64,000 nucleotides of DNA from Adhaeretor mobilis. Its GTDB lineage: Bacteria > Planctomycetota > Planctomycetia > Pirellulales > Lacipirellulaceae. Of the stretch, positions 51,692-61,107 are shown piece after piece. Position numbers and translations under genes: made by a program. A model generated the notes under the pieces. That model was not told where the DNA came from. It searched no databases and saw only the letters and a program-made list of their open reading frames with translations. The stretch's first letter is position 1; the number at the start of each line of letters is the position of its first letter. The DNA lies in assembly GCF_007741515.1 (NCBI RefSeq), contig NZ_CP036263.1:558001-622000 (forward strand), in the 5' to 3' direction.

Positions 51692-53140
51692 ATGTTCCAT
51701 CCCCTCACTAGGAACCGCCCATTGAGCCTGTTGCTATTGGCCTGCTTTTGCATGGGGCTGCTCGCCATGCCGGCAGCTGCGGCTACTGCTTCGGAGCTAT
51801 TGGAAAAAGCCATCTACGCACAGGAAACCGTTGGCGACTTAGATAAAGCCATCGACATCTACGAGCAAGTGCTAAACGAACACGAAAAGTCCGCCGAAGC
51901 CGCGGCTCAAGCACAGTATCGCATTGGTCTGTGCTACGAGAAGCTCGGCAAAGCGGACAAAGCGGCTGGCGCGTTTCAAGCGGTCATTGATGACTTCCCT
52001 AGTGCGAAGGAGTGGGTGAAGCAAGCCAAGGGCAAGCAACCCGGAGCGCCAGACCTGCTACCCGTGCCTTGGGGCGACGGTGACGAAATGATTATGGAGA
52101 TCAAATTACCCAATGGCTTAGCCGCGGGGCAGCAAGTCTTTCGCATTGCCAAAGCAGAGCATGAAGGTCGCCCGGTTTGGGAATGCGATGCCTGGCAGAC
52201 GATCACGCTCAACGGCATGGCGGGCAAGAGCCATGTGCTTGTCGATTTCGAAACCTTCGCCCCGATCGAGAGTCAGTGGAAACACACACTGCTGGGCGAA
52301 GCTCAAGCCGTCTACGGCAATGATCAAGTGGAAATTGAGCTGGCCGGCAAAGACAAACCCAGCACGAAACAACTCGACAGTCCTTATTACGATAACGAGC
52401 AAGCAGCGGAACTATTTCGTCGGCTGCCTTTAAGGGAAGGCTACAAAGCAAAGTTCGACGTCGTAGCGATCCTTAATAATGCGACTATTCCCCTAGGCTT
52501 AGAAGTCACGGAGATTGAAACCGTCGAAGTACCTGCTGGTAAGTTCGAGTGCTTCAAGCTAGAGCTCGACATAAAGCAGACGTTTTGGATTTCCAACGAC
52601 GAGCACCGGTACATCGTGAAGTTTGTTGCGGGAGGTGCGATTGCCGAGCTCACGGAAATTCGCCAGGCGAAGCCCAACGAGAGCAAGCTGCTAGAGGGCA
52701 AGGGATTTCGTGTGACACTTCCGCCGGGTTGGTACGCCTACGCCCCAGGCGAAGCGGACGACGAGGGCAAAACGGGAACTACTTTGATCGGCCCTAATGC
52801 CTCAATCAACGCTCGCATCGAAACAGGCCCCTTGGGGAAAATTAAGGAGAAGCACGATTCGCCTCGCGATTGGGCGGAACACGCTCTAGAGCATTACGGC
52901 AAACAATTAGGAAACTTAAAGCTAAGCGAAAAGGGGATCGAGATCATCAAAATTGGTGATCGAGAAGCCGTGGCTGTTGAGTTTGAATACCGTGAAGGGA
53001 AGGTTGCGAAGCGGGCGAGACGGATTTGCGTGTTCGGGGAATCGACTGCTGCGAATCTGCGCTTCACGACCGAGCGGGACGACTTCGAGAAGTTAGTGCC
53101 GTCGTTCGAAGAAATCGTTTCCAGCCTCACGATTAGATAG
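51692..53140 (+). CDS. Exported TPR protein of a two-component operon
   Basis: The ATG at 51692 has GGAG 7 nt upstream. 482 aa with a signal peptide (about 1-30, LSLLLLACFCMGLLAMPAAA). A tetratricopeptide pair follows (GDLDKAIDIYEQVLNEHEKS, AAQAQYRIGLCYEKLGKADK), then a beta-rich part and a C-terminal region with PPGWYAYAPGEADDEG. The stop is 27 bp before the histidine kinase gene. It may supply the kinase with a periplasmic input. No catalytic motif is seen. Confidence 0.7.
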   Translation: MFHPLTRNRPLSLLLLACFCMGLLAMPAAAATASELLEKAIYAQETVGDLDKAIDIYEQVLNEHEKSAEAAAQAQYRIGLCYEKLGKADKAAGAFQAVIDDFPSAKEWVKQAKGKQPGAPDLLPVPWGDGDEMIMEIKLPNGLAAGQQVFRIAKAEHEGRPVWECDAWQTITLNGMAGKSHVLVDFETFAPIESQWKHTLLGEAQAVYGNDQVEIELAGKDKPSTKQLDSPYYDNEQAAELFRRLPLREGYKAKFDVVAILNNATIPLGLEVTEIETVEVPAGKFECFKLELDIKQTFWISNDEHRYIVKFVAGGAIAELTEIRQAKPNESKLLEGKGFRVTLPPGWYAYAPGEADDEGKTGTTLIGPNASINARIETGPLGKIKEKHDSPRDWAEHALEHYGKQLGNLKLSEKGIEIIKIGDREAVAVEFEYREGKVAKRARRICVFGESTAANLRFTTERDDFEKLVPSFEEIVSSLTIR

Positions 53141-53167
53141 CCCCAGGCACTAGAGGAACTAACGTTG

Positions 53168-55102
53168 ATGCAAAACGACCGCCAAGCGTGGCTCATTCTA
53201 CTACTCCTACTCACGGTACTCGTGCCGTCAGTAGGAGTGGTCTGGATGATGCGCGAGGCGGTTCGCAACGAACGGCTCGCTTCAAGCCAGCTGCTGCGAG
53301 AAGCCTACGAGGCACAACTGAAGTCAGCGGCTAAATCCGTGCAGCAGCAATGGTTTACTCAAATTAAAGAACTGGCCGAACAGGTCGACATCACCCAGCC
53401 AGCCCGCTCGTTTGCCAAGCTTGCCAGCAGGGGGAGGTGCGACAGCGTGTTGATCTTTGATCCGCTTGGTAAGCTACTTTACCCTGAGCCTATTACATCA
53501 CCAGAGCCGCCCGCTGAGGATGAGTCCCAACGATGGTTTCGCGCCGAAAGATTGGAGTTCGCCGAGCAAGAATTCGATAAGGCTGCGGAGGTATTCGCCG
53601 CGATAGCACGTGAGGTACATAGTTCGGTAGAAAACGCACGTGCGCGGCAAGCTGAAGTCCGCTGCCTGCTAAAGGCTGGAAAACAAGAGCAGGCGATTAG
53701 CCTGTTGGAGTCGTTGCGTGGGCTCAATGACGTTTGCGATACGCAAGGACGCTCTTTTGCCGCGACTGCCGAACTTCGCCTGCTGGAGCTACTAAGCACC
53801 GAGTCACCTCGCTGGCAGGAAATCGCAACGACGCTCACCCGCCGGCTCAACGACTACGATGGCAATTCACTGTCCTCTTCGCAGCGGCGATTCTTAATGA
53901 GCAAGCTCCAACAGCTGTCGTCACAACCGCTGAAGTTGGCAACCGCGGATGCTGAAGCACTCGCCGCCGAAGCCGCGCCGCTAATCTCGGAAGGCATGCG
54001 TTCACATAAATTGAGAGAAACTGAGCTGCCCGGCGTGTGGAGCCAAGCCGACATCCAGGGCCGCTTCGCAGCACTGTATCGCACGGATACGGTGCGCGAC
54101 AAACTCCTTGGACTTACCGCTGAGTTACCGCTCCCTAGTGGCGTTGAATTTGCTGTCAGCACCCGCGCCGAGAGCTTGGAGAAGCTCGGAGATATTTCTC
54201 TGGGGGAGAACTTAGGCCACTGGCGTTTGAATCTCGTCTCGGCAGATGGAGCGAATCCCCACGACGAGTCACTCAAGCAGCGCCGGGCTGTCCATTTTTG
54301 GATTGCGGGACTCATCGTAGCCACGACCTTTGTGTTGGCTTGGTTGCTCGCGCAGACATTGCGACGGCGTCTGAAATTGGCACAATTGAAAAACGATCTT
54401 GTGGCAACCGTCTCACACGAGCTGAAAACGCCATTGGCATCCATTCGCTTGCTCGTCGATACCTTGTTGGAGGACGACGGCAAATCCGATGAAGCTACTC
54501 AAGTCCAAACACGAGAGTACCTGGAGCTCATCTCGCAAGAGAACTCTCGGCTCACGCGGCTCATCGATAACTTTCTCACTTTCTCTCGTGCAGAGGGAGG
54601 GAAGCAGCATTTCGATTTCCAATTGATTGATCTACGCGACGTCGTGCGCGAGTCCGCCAGTGTGTTTCGAGAGCATGTCGATGAGGGCGGCTTCGAGCTT
54701 GGAATTGACCAGGGGGACCCGATCTATGTGAATGCTGATTTCGATTCACTCGTCACCGCTGTTGTGAACCTCTTAGAAAACGCCCGGAAGTACAGCAGCG
54801 ATACGAAATCCGGCGACAAACTGATACATCTCTCTGCCAAACAAACGGGCAGTCGGGCAGTGCTGGCCGTTCGAGACAATGGCCTCGGGCTAAGCGCTCG
54901 CGCCGCAGGCCGTGTGTTCGAGCGTTTTTACCAAGTCGATCAGCGTGTAGCGCGCACCCAGGGCGGTTGTGGACTAGGGCTGAGCATCGTACGCGCCATT
55001 GCCGAAGCTCACGGCGGCGAAGTGAGTGTGGAAAGTCAGAGCGGTGTCGGCAGCACGTTTACCATTAGCTTGCCGCTGGCGTCGATGGGGAGCACAGCAT
55101 GA
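53168..55102 (+). CDS. Membrane sensor histidine kinase
   Basis: 644 aa from the ATG at 53168. TM1 (about 10-30) and TM2 (about 376-398, FWIAGLIVATTFVLAWLLAQ) enclose a large periplasmic sensor with a TPR-like helical stretch (ARQAEVRCLLKAGKQEQAIS). HisKA is VSHELKTPLAS with phospho-acceptor His417. HATPase has NLLENARKYS, DNGLGLSARA and GGCGLGLSIV. It phosphorylates the response regulator encoded by the next gene, which it overlaps by 4 bp (ATGA). The signal is unknown; the TPR protein upstream is a candidate partner. Confidence 0.93.
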   Translation: MQNDRQAWLILLLLLTVLVPSVGVVWMMREAVRNERLASSQLLREAYEAQLKSAAKSVQQQWFTQIKELAEQVDITQPARSFAKLASRGRCDSVLIFDPLGKLLYPEPITSPEPPAEDESQRWFRAERLEFAEQEFDKAAEVFAAIAREVHSSVENARARQAEVRCLLKAGKQEQAISLLESLRGLNDVCDTQGRSFAATAELRLLELLSTESPRWQEIATTLTRRLNDYDGNSLSSSQRRFLMSKLQQLSSQPLKLATADAEALAAEAAPLISEGMRSHKLRETELPGVWSQADIQGRFAALYRTDTVRDKLLGLTAELPLPSGVEFAVSTRAESLEKLGDISLGENLGHWRLNLVSADGANPHDESLKQRRAVHFWIAGLIVATTFVLAWLLAQTLRRRLKLAQLKNDLVATVSHELKTPLASIRLLVDTLLEDDGKSDEATQVQTREYLELISQENSRLTRLIDNFLTFSRAEGGKQHFDFQLIDLRDVVRESASVFREHVDEGGFELGIDQGDPIYVNADFDSLVTAVVNLLENARKYSSDTKSGDKLIHLSAKQTGSRAVLAVRDNGLGLSARAAGRVFERFYQVDQRVARTQGGCGLGLSIVRAIAEAHGGEVSVESQSGVGSTFTISLPLASMGSTA

Positions 55103-55800
55103 ACCCTACCCAACGAGTTCTTATCATTGAGGATGACCCTACTTTGTTGCGTGGTCTGAGCGACAACTTCGCAAGCGCCGGCTTTGAAGTTGAAACCGCC
55201 AGCGACGGACAAGCGGGCCTTGCCCAAGTGCTTGCCCAACCACCGGATATTGTCGTGCTGGACATCATGCTGCCGCTGCTCAACGGTTACGATCTTTGCC
55301 AGCGCGTGCGTCAAGCGAAACTCGACTTGCCGATCCTCATGCTCACGGCCAAGGGGCAAGAAGAAGAGATCGTGCGCGGCTTGGAACTTGGCGCGGACGA
55401 CTACATGACCAAGCCGTTTGGCATACGCGAATTGCTCGCCCGTGTGCAGCGGCTACTTCGCCGCCAAGCAGGCGACACGCCCGAGGTGGTGGAGATCGGC
55501 GCTGCGGTGTTCAATCGTGTGTCTCAAAAACTTACGCGAGACGGAGCAGAGATTTCGCTCACTCGCAAGGAATACCTGCTACTGGAATTCTTCGTGTCGC
55601 AAACCCATCGAGCACTAACTCGCCGAGAAATCATGGACCAGGTCTGGGGCCGCTCCTTGATTGTCAGTGGCCGAAGTGTCGATCGCTGCGTTGCCACGTT
55701 GCGCAGTAAGATCGAGCCGCAGCCGGGCAAACCCCAGCCGAGCAAGCCGCAGTTCATCCATACGATTCGCGATGTGGGCTACCGGTTTGAGCTACCGTAG
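55099..55800 (+). CDS. OmpR-family response regulator
   Basis: 233 aa. The receiver has Glu11-Asp12-Asp13, phospho-acceptor Asp55 (VVLDIMLPL) and Lys85 (LTAKGQ), followed by GADDYMTKPFG. A winged-helix DNA-binding domain follows (LTRKEYLLLEFFVSQTHRAL, then TIRDVGYRFELP). The short overlap with the kinase gene shows that the two form a pair. Target genes are not known. Confidence 0.95.
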   Translation: MNPTQRVLIIEDDPTLLRGLSDNFASAGFEVETASDGQAGLAQVLAQPPDIVVLDIMLPLLNGYDLCQRVRQAKLDLPILMLTAKGQEEEIVRGLELGADDYMTKPFGIRELLARVQRLLRRQAGDTPEVVEIGAAVFNRVSQKLTRDGAEISLTRKEYLLLEFFVSQTHRALTRREIMDQVWGRSLIVSGRSVDRCVATLRSKIEPQPGKPQPSKPQFIHTIRDVGYRFELP

Positions 55801-55858
55801 GACCAGCCTTTTTGACTAGTTGTTATGGCGAATATTGATTCTCACCGTTCTCAAAACG

Positions 55859-55891
55859 AAAAACGCCGGACTGCATTTCAGCAGCCCGGCG
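55859..55891 (-). terminator. Rho-independent terminator of the 55949 PEP-CTERM gene
   Basis: Stem CGCCGG with CCGGCG plus inner CTGC/GCAG. On the minus strand it is followed by a T run. It also sits between two converging transcription units. Confidence 0.75.
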
Positions 55892-55948
55892 ATTGAAGTC
55901 AGTTCTTCCAGTGAACCGGACATTGCCCGGAACACCGTTAGTGTCACT

Positions 55949-56845
55949 CTAAGACTGGCGACGACGTACCAAGAGTCCTAGTGCCCCCATGCCTAGCAAG
56001 GCAAGGCTGGTTGGCTCTGGGATCTCGCTAACGATGAGGTTGTCAAAGACTACGAAGTGCGGTCCTACGGACGAGAACATATCTCCGTATCCCAGGCTGA
56101 CTTGGCCGTCGATGTCGGCGCTGTCCGTAACAATGATTGTTGTACCGTCGAGCAGATACGAAACCTTGGATGAGGTCGCATTGATCGTCAGTGTGGTCCA
56201 GCGGTTACCAGGCGAACCAGGGAAGTCTCCGCCAGGAAAAATCTCCTGATAAGTGTCGCCGGGTGCGTTAGTCGTATTCAAGTCATTGCGATAACTGGCA
56301 TCGCCATCGGCAACGGGCGTGCCTTCAACAAAGTGCCGGTAGTCGGAACCGCTTCCCCCGTCACCAGTCATCGACAGGAAATGCCCATCGCCGGCAATGG
56401 GAGTGAAGATGGAGTTGAAGTCCAAAGCGTCTGAGCCGATGCCTGCGCTGGAGAACTCGGTGGTCCCACCAGCGGATTCAACGCCCATGTAGATATCAAC
56501 TTGCAGCGAATAGCTTCCGCTGAGCACCGTGTTGTGAAAGGCTGTGATGTGATCGGCAGGTCCGGCATCGTTAGACGTTTCGTTGACGGCCATGCGCAAC
56601 CCGCCGGTGTCGCCCGCTAGGGAATTTGGGGCCAGTGGAATACCCGCAGCAATGTAATCGAATGCGAAATCAATCGTGCTGTCTGGGGTACCGTCGCCGC
56701 TAGTGGCGTTCGACTCGTCGAGGACTGTGTAAGAAGCTGACGAATCCACTTCAAATGCGTCTGAGATGAGCTGTGCTGAAGCGGTGGTGCCGCTCAGCGC
56801 GACTGCCGCAAGGCAGGCCTCTGTTAGTAGAATGTTGCCCTTCAT
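55949..56845 (-). CDS. PEP-CTERM surface protein, paralogue 1
   Basis: The ATG at 56845 follows GGAAGGAAAA. 298 aa with a signal peptide (ACLAAVALSGTTASA). The body has a lectin-like beta sandwich (TVLDESNATSGDGTPDSTID, GTTEFSSAGIGSDALDFNS) and ends IPEPTSLALLGMGALGLLVR. It shares layout and motifs (FEFGY/AAGI, YGDMFSSVGPH and a TGDGGSGSD stretch) with the 57187 protein, so both probably arose by duplication. No catalytic residues are seen. Confidence 0.8.
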   Translation of the reverse strand: MKGNILLTEACLAAVALSGTTASAQLISDAFEVDSSASYTVLDESNATSGDGTPDSTIDFAFDYIAAGIPLAPNSLAGDTGGLRMAVNETSNDAGPADHITAFHNTVLSGSYSLQVDIYMGVESAGGTTEFSSAGIGSDALDFNSIFTPIAGDGHFLSMTGDGGSGSDYRHFVEGTPVADGDASYRNDLNTTNAPGDTYQEIFPGGDFPGSPGNRWTTLTINATSSKVSYLLDGTTIIVTDSADIDGQVSLGYGDMFSSVGPHFVVFDNLIVSEIPEPTSLALLGMGALGLLVRRRQS

Positions 56846-57186
56846 TTGACTTTTCCTTCCACTTTGCCAGAAGAGTCGGCTCGGACCCAAGGGAAAATGC
56901 GTTTCAGTATCATGATATTGCGAATAAAGGGACGAAACTCAACCACGGTTGCAGCAGAAAGTGTTAAATTTACCTATCAAGACAAGGAGAAATCGACGTG
57001 TGGGAGATGCAAGAGGTACGAGGTTTTGTGCCTAGGGATCGATTTCGCCCAAGAGTGGACAACACAGAAGCTGACAAAAGATCGCAATCAGAAATCGGCA
57101 GTGGCGAAGCGCCTAGGTAAAAAAGCGGACGCTCGTGAATTACGAGCGCCCGCTGTAGTTCAAAGTCTCAACTGTCGGTTACGCAG
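56846..57186. other. Intergenic region with terminator, no gene supported
   Basis: Open frames here are shadows or lack a ribosome site. It holds the 57119-57154 hairpin. Confidence 0.5.
57119..57154 (-). terminator. Rho-independent terminator of the 57187 PEP-CTERM gene
   Basis: Stem AGCGG and CGCTCGT with ACGAGCG and CCGCT, one mismatch, then six T on the minus strand, about 30 nt after the gene's stop. Confidence 0.85.
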
Positions 57187-58143
57187 TTACACGTTCCGGC
57201 GGCGGCGGGCTACGAGGCCCAGGCCTGCTAGGCCCAAGAGCAATACCGAGCTGGGCTCGGGGATGCTGTTGACTTCGACGTTGTCGAAAATCCCGAACTG
57301 CATATCCGGGGCCGACGAAATCGACGAAAAGAAGTCGGTGTACGTCAGGCTGATATTGCCGTCAGAGGTGAAGGGGGCGTCGCCGGGGGCATTGATGCTA
57401 GTCAGGTGCAATCGGTCGCCACCGGGCTTTTCGATGGTGACACGCGCTTTACCGTTAGCAGACTTGATTTCGAACGTAATCCACTGGAATCCCGGCGAAC
57501 CAGCAATACCGCCTTCGGGGCCCACGTACGTTTGGGCTTGACCGGCAGGTGGCAACATCGAGGGAAGGAAGTCGCTGTAGTAGGGGTCGAAGCCGTTACG
57601 GGTGCCGGCGACCATATCGCTAGTGCTAAGGAAGGCGCCATCGGCGAAGGCACGCCAGTCGCTGCCCGAACCACCGTCGCCCGTCGCGAGAACCTGGGCA
57701 CCGGAGCCAACGCTGGTACCCGTGTTGTCATAGCCAAGACCGCCGCCCATGAACTCAGTCGTGCCGGCTTGCCCGTTGTTGTAGTAATTTTCGAGGTCGA
57801 AATTCATCCACGCGTCGAAGCGAAGTTCGTAGTTCCCCGTAAAGTTTTGGCCAATTGGGTAAACGGTAAACTCGTCGGCACCTGCTACCGCGAGGTTGGC
57901 TTCGGCCTTGAGGCCCGTGGTAGGAGCATCGCCCACGCGTGTGTTGGGTGCTTCGGGAATGGCGACGCCTGCGGCACCGTAGTCGAAGCCGAACGTTGCA
58001 GCGACGTCGGCACTGCTGGAGTTAATTCCCCAACTTACTCCAGATTCGAGATTGTCTCGATAGAGTTCGGTCGCGTAGGTGCTCGACGCAGCGAGCAGCA
58101 TGCTTGCGGCAACGCAGCAGCTAACAATGTTCTTGACAGTCAC
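57187..58143 (-). CDS. PEP-CTERM surface protein, paralogue 2
   Basis: Starts with GTG at 58143 (GGGAG 7 nt upstream). 318 aa. A signal peptide (IVSCCVAASMLLAASSTYA) is followed by a beta-rich domain (FGFDYGAAGVAIPEAPNT, VLATGDGGSGSDWRAFADG) and a sorting tail (IPEPSSVLLLGLAGLGLVAR). It aligns with the 55949 protein in the TGDGGSGSD and LTYTDFFSS parts. Role unknown. Confidence 0.8.
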   Translation of the reverse strand: MTVKNIVSCCVAASMLLAASSTYATELYRDNLESGVSWGINSSSADVAATFGFDYGAAGVAIPEAPNTRVGDAPTTGLKAEANLAVAGADEFTVYPIGQNFTGNYELRFDAWMNFDLENYYNNGQAGTTEFMGGGLGYDNTGTSVGSGAQVLATGDGGSGSDWRAFADGAFLSTSDMVAGTRNGFDPYYSDFLPSMLPPAGQAQTYVGPEGGIAGSPGFQWITFEIKSANGKARVTIEKPGGDRLHLTSINAPGDAPFTSDGNISLTYTDFFSSISSAPDMQFGIFDNVEVNSIPEPSSVLLLGLAGLGLVARRRRNV

Positions 58144-58310
58144 TAGTCATCTCCCAAAAAAAAGTTCGCAGCAACGGGATTTCCCATTTAGAATTCCCTG
58201 GAACCACTCTGGCTCCTATGTCGCCCATTGTAACAGCCCAAACACCCACTTGAGTGAAGTGCGGTAAACCACACTCACTTTACTCGATCGCTATCCAGGA
58301 AAGACTACCG

Positions 58311-59828
58311 ATGCAACTCCACGAAGTCCGAGTTTACCCGTCTGCTGAGCCGCTACCTCGCGAAGAGCAACTTGCTTGGAAGCTGGCCGCATTGGCGACC
58401 GATCCGGTGGCCGTTGAGCCTGAGGTTGCGGAGATGGTGGCCAATCGGGTAATCGACAATGCATCGGTTGCCATCGCGGCAGTGAATCGCCCTCCCGTCG
58501 CTCATGCACGGGCACAAGCACTGGCTCATCCTCGCAGCGCAGATCAAAACGGTGCTTGTCTGTTCGGTATCGAAAACTCGCGCCGCTTCGATGCGGAGTG
58601 GGCTGCCTGGGCCAACGGCACGGCGGTGCGTGAGTTGGACATGCACGACACGTTCCTTGCGGCAGACTATTCCCACCCGGGTGATAACATCCCACCCCTG
58701 CTCGCTGTTGCCCAGCAGTGTGGCGCGACGGGCGAGGCGCTGGTTCGCGGGCTCGTCGCAGCCTACGAGATTCAGGTTGCGCTCGTGAAAGCGATTTGCC
58801 TGCACAAGCACAAAAAGGATCACATCGCGCATCTCTGTCCAGCCCAAGCCGCTGGCATTGGGGCCATGTTGGGGTTGCCGACCGAGACGGTTTATCAGGC
58901 TGTGCAGCAGGCGGTGCATGTTTCATTTTCAACGCGCCAATCGCGCAAGGGTGAAATCTCTAGCTGGAAAGCGTATGCCCCTGCCCACTCGGGCAAGCTG
59001 GCCATTGAAGCGGTTGATCGTGCCATGCGTGGCGAGGCAAGCCCCTCGCCCGTTTACGAAGGGGAAGACAGCGTACTCGCTTACATGCTCGATGGCGCGG
59101 AGGCCAATTATTCCGTGCCACTCCCAGAGTCGGGCGAACCGCGGCGGGCGATTCTTGAGACGTACACCAAAGAACACTCCGCCGAGTACCAGGCCCAGGC
59201 GATCATCGATCTGGCGTTCCGCATGCGGGAGAAAGTTTCCGACTGGAGTGCTGTCGAGAAAATTACTCTCCACACCAGCCACCACACGCACTACGTCATC
59301 GGCACAGGTTCGGGAGACCCGCAGAAATTTGATCCGCATGCTTCACGCGAAACGCTTGACCACAGCATTATGTATATTCTTGCGGTCGCGTTGCAGGATG
59401 GTGCTTGGCATCACGTCGAGAGCTACCTGCCAGAGCGTGCCGGTCGGCCCGATACGGTCGAGCTGTGGAAGAAAATCGAGACGGTCGAAGACCCCAGTTG
59501 GACCGAGCGCTACCACACAAGCGACCCAAAAGAAAAGGCGTTTGGCGGGCGGGTGGAGATTCAGCTAGCCGGCGGAGAAATCCTCACCGACGAAATGGCC
59601 GTTGCCAATGCCCACTGCTATGGAGAAAAGCCCTTCGCCCGCAGGGAGTACGTCCACAAATTTGGTACACTAACAGATGGCCTGATAAATCAGGACGAGC
59701 GAAACCGTTTCGTCGGCCTCTGCGAGCGGTTGACTGAGCTTACTGCCAAGGAAGTCACGCAGCTCAACGTGCAGCTTGATCCCAATTCGATGACCCATAC
59801 TCAGCGCGATACCGAAGGGATTTTTTGA
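58311..59828 (+). CDS. prpD: MmgE/PrpD-family 2-methylcitrate dehydratase
   Basis: The ATG at 58311 (MQLHEVRVYP) is chosen over the longer frame. 505 aa. MmgE/PrpD landmarks: DMHDTFLAADYSHPGD, the VAAYEIQVAL helix, SRKGEISSWKAYAPAHSGK and a late HASRETLDHSIMYILAVALQ. In propionate breakdown PrpD dehydrates 2-methylcitrate to 2-methylaconitate. The stop overlaps the start of prpB (TGATG), so the two are translationally coupled. It could act on another 2-hydroxy acid, but the context favours the 2-methylcitrate cycle. Confidence 0.88.
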   Translation: MQLHEVRVYPSAEPLPREEQLAWKLAALATDPVAVEPEVAEMVANRVIDNASVAIAAVNRPPVAHARAQALAHPRSADQNGACLFGIENSRRFDAEWAAWANGTAVRELDMHDTFLAADYSHPGDNIPPLLAVAQQCGATGEALVRGLVAAYEIQVALVKAICLHKHKKDHIAHLCPAQAAGIGAMLGLPTETVYQAVQQAVHVSFSTRQSRKGEISSWKAYAPAHSGKLAIEAVDRAMRGEASPSPVYEGEDSVLAYMLDGAEANYSVPLPESGEPRRAILETYTKEHSAEYQAQAIIDLAFRMREKVSDWSAVEKITLHTSHHTHYVIGTGSGDPQKFDPHASRETLDHSIMYILAVALQDGAWHHVESYLPERAGRPDTVELWKKIETVEDPSWTERYHTSDPKEKAFGGRVEIQLAGGEILTDEMAVANAHCYGEKPFARREYVHKFGTLTDGLINQDERNRFVGLCERLTELTAKEVTQLNVQLDPNSMTHTQRDTEGIF

Positions 59829-60736
59829 TGCCAGCGACTAACCTAACATCTGAAGTACTGTCACCCAGCGACAAGCGTAAGGCATTTCGCGACGCTTTGC
59901 GCAGCGACAAGTTGCTGCGTTTCCCAGGTGCCTTCTCGCCGTTGGTGTCGATGCTCATCGAAGAAATTGGTTTTGAAGGCGTGTACGTTTCCGGTGCGGC
60001 GCTGTCGGCTGATCTTGGATTGCCGGACATTGGGCTCACGACGCTCACCGAAGTCGCCCAGCGTTCCGAAGCGATTGCCCGTGTATCGAAGCTGCCTGTG
60101 ATTGTGGACATCGATACGGGATTTGGCGAGCCGGCGAACGTAGCCCGCACGATTCAAGCCATGGAAGCGGCTGGCATGTGCGGCTGCCACCTTGAGGACC
60201 AACAATTCCCCAAACGATGCGGCCACCTCGACAATAAGCAATTGGTACCGTACGAGGAAATGGTCCGCAAACTCAAAGCGGCTGCCGATGCTAAACGCGA
60301 CGAGAACTTCCTGCTCATCGCCCGCACCGATGCCCGCGGCGTGGACGGACTGGACGCTGCCATCGAGCGTGCCCAGCGGTATGTGGATGCCGGCGCAGAA
60401 ATGGTTTTCCCAGAGGCACTTGCGGACGAGGCAGAGTTCGCGGCGTTTCGTAAAGCGATCGACGTGCCACTACTGGCGAACATGACTGAATTCGGCAAGT
60501 CGCCGTTGCTATCGACCGAGCAGTTGACGAATCTTGGTTTCAACGTGGCTATTTATCCTGTCACCGCATTGCGACTAGCCATGCAGGCAGTGGAGGCGGG
60601 CTTTCACACACTTGCCATCGAGGGCACTCAACAGGCAGCAGTTGCCAATATGCAAACCCGCCAACGCTTGTACGAATTATTGGACTACGAGTCGTACGCC
60701 AAGATCGATCAAGACCTGTTTAACTTTAAGTTGTGA
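59828..60736 (+). CDS. prpB: Methylisocitrate lyase
   Basis: 302 aa from the ATG at 59828. A TIM barrel of the isocitrate-lyase/PEP-mutase family. GVYVSGAALSADLGLPDIG, PVIVDIDTGFGEPANV and HLEDQQFPKRCGHLDNK (family: K-x-C-G-H, catalytic Cys) are present. It cleaves 2-methylisocitrate to pyruvate and succinate. Directly downstream of the prpD-like gene. Confidence 0.95.
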   Translation: MPATNLTSEVLSPSDKRKAFRDALRSDKLLRFPGAFSPLVSMLIEEIGFEGVYVSGAALSADLGLPDIGLTTLTEVAQRSEAIARVSKLPVIVDIDTGFGEPANVARTIQAMEAAGMCGCHLEDQQFPKRCGHLDNKQLVPYEEMVRKLKAAADAKRDENFLLIARTDARGVDGLDAAIERAQRYVDAGAEMVFPEALADEAEFAAFRKAIDVPLLANMTEFGKSPLLSTEQLTNLGFNVAIYPVTALRLAMQAVEAGFHTLAIEGTQQAAVANMQTRQRLYELLDYESYAKIDQDLFNFKL

Positions 60737-61107
60737 AGGTTTGCTACTTTAGATTTGTTATTTGGGGAAATCCAAGAACTAGCGTACTCGTTGAATCGTT
60801 CGCACATCACGCGAACGAGCAAGTAGCGTCGACTATAGGAGCGTGATACCGAGGTCGCAACCAACCGAGCTTGCCGCCAGTTTGATTTTGACCTCGGTTG
60901 CATTCTCTTGGCGGGCGATGCTGTCCGCTCGGTCGATGAAACTGGGTGTCATCGTTTCCTAGGATAGGCCACGGCTCGCTTAGGCTCGCAAGTGGCCAAC
61001 CCTAGGCTATGGTGCGTAACCCCTTCGGGGTACTTTTCGAATAAACCAAACTTCCATTTCAATTCCCGTATAACCTAAACGTAAACCTCCTCGACGAAAG
61101 AAAATGC
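60737..61107. other. Intergenic region upstream of prpC with two inverted repeats
   Basis: No gene. ACCGAGGTC at 60848 pairs with GACCTCGGT ending at 60898 (33-base loop). ACCCC-TTC-GGGGT at 61019-61031 is followed by ACTTTT. The second, 77 nt before prpC, could be a terminator for the prpDB transcript or part of a prpC leader. Confidence 0.4.
61019..61037 (+). terminator. Possible weak terminator or leader hairpin before prpC
   Basis: A 5-bp GC-rich stem with a 3-base loop followed by ACTTTTCG. Too short to be sure. Confidence 0.3.

Noticed and set aside
56846..57541. 231-codon plus-strand frame overlapping a terminator and a PEP-CTERM gene
   Set aside because: No ribosome site or domain, and it crosses a strong terminator and an opposing gene.
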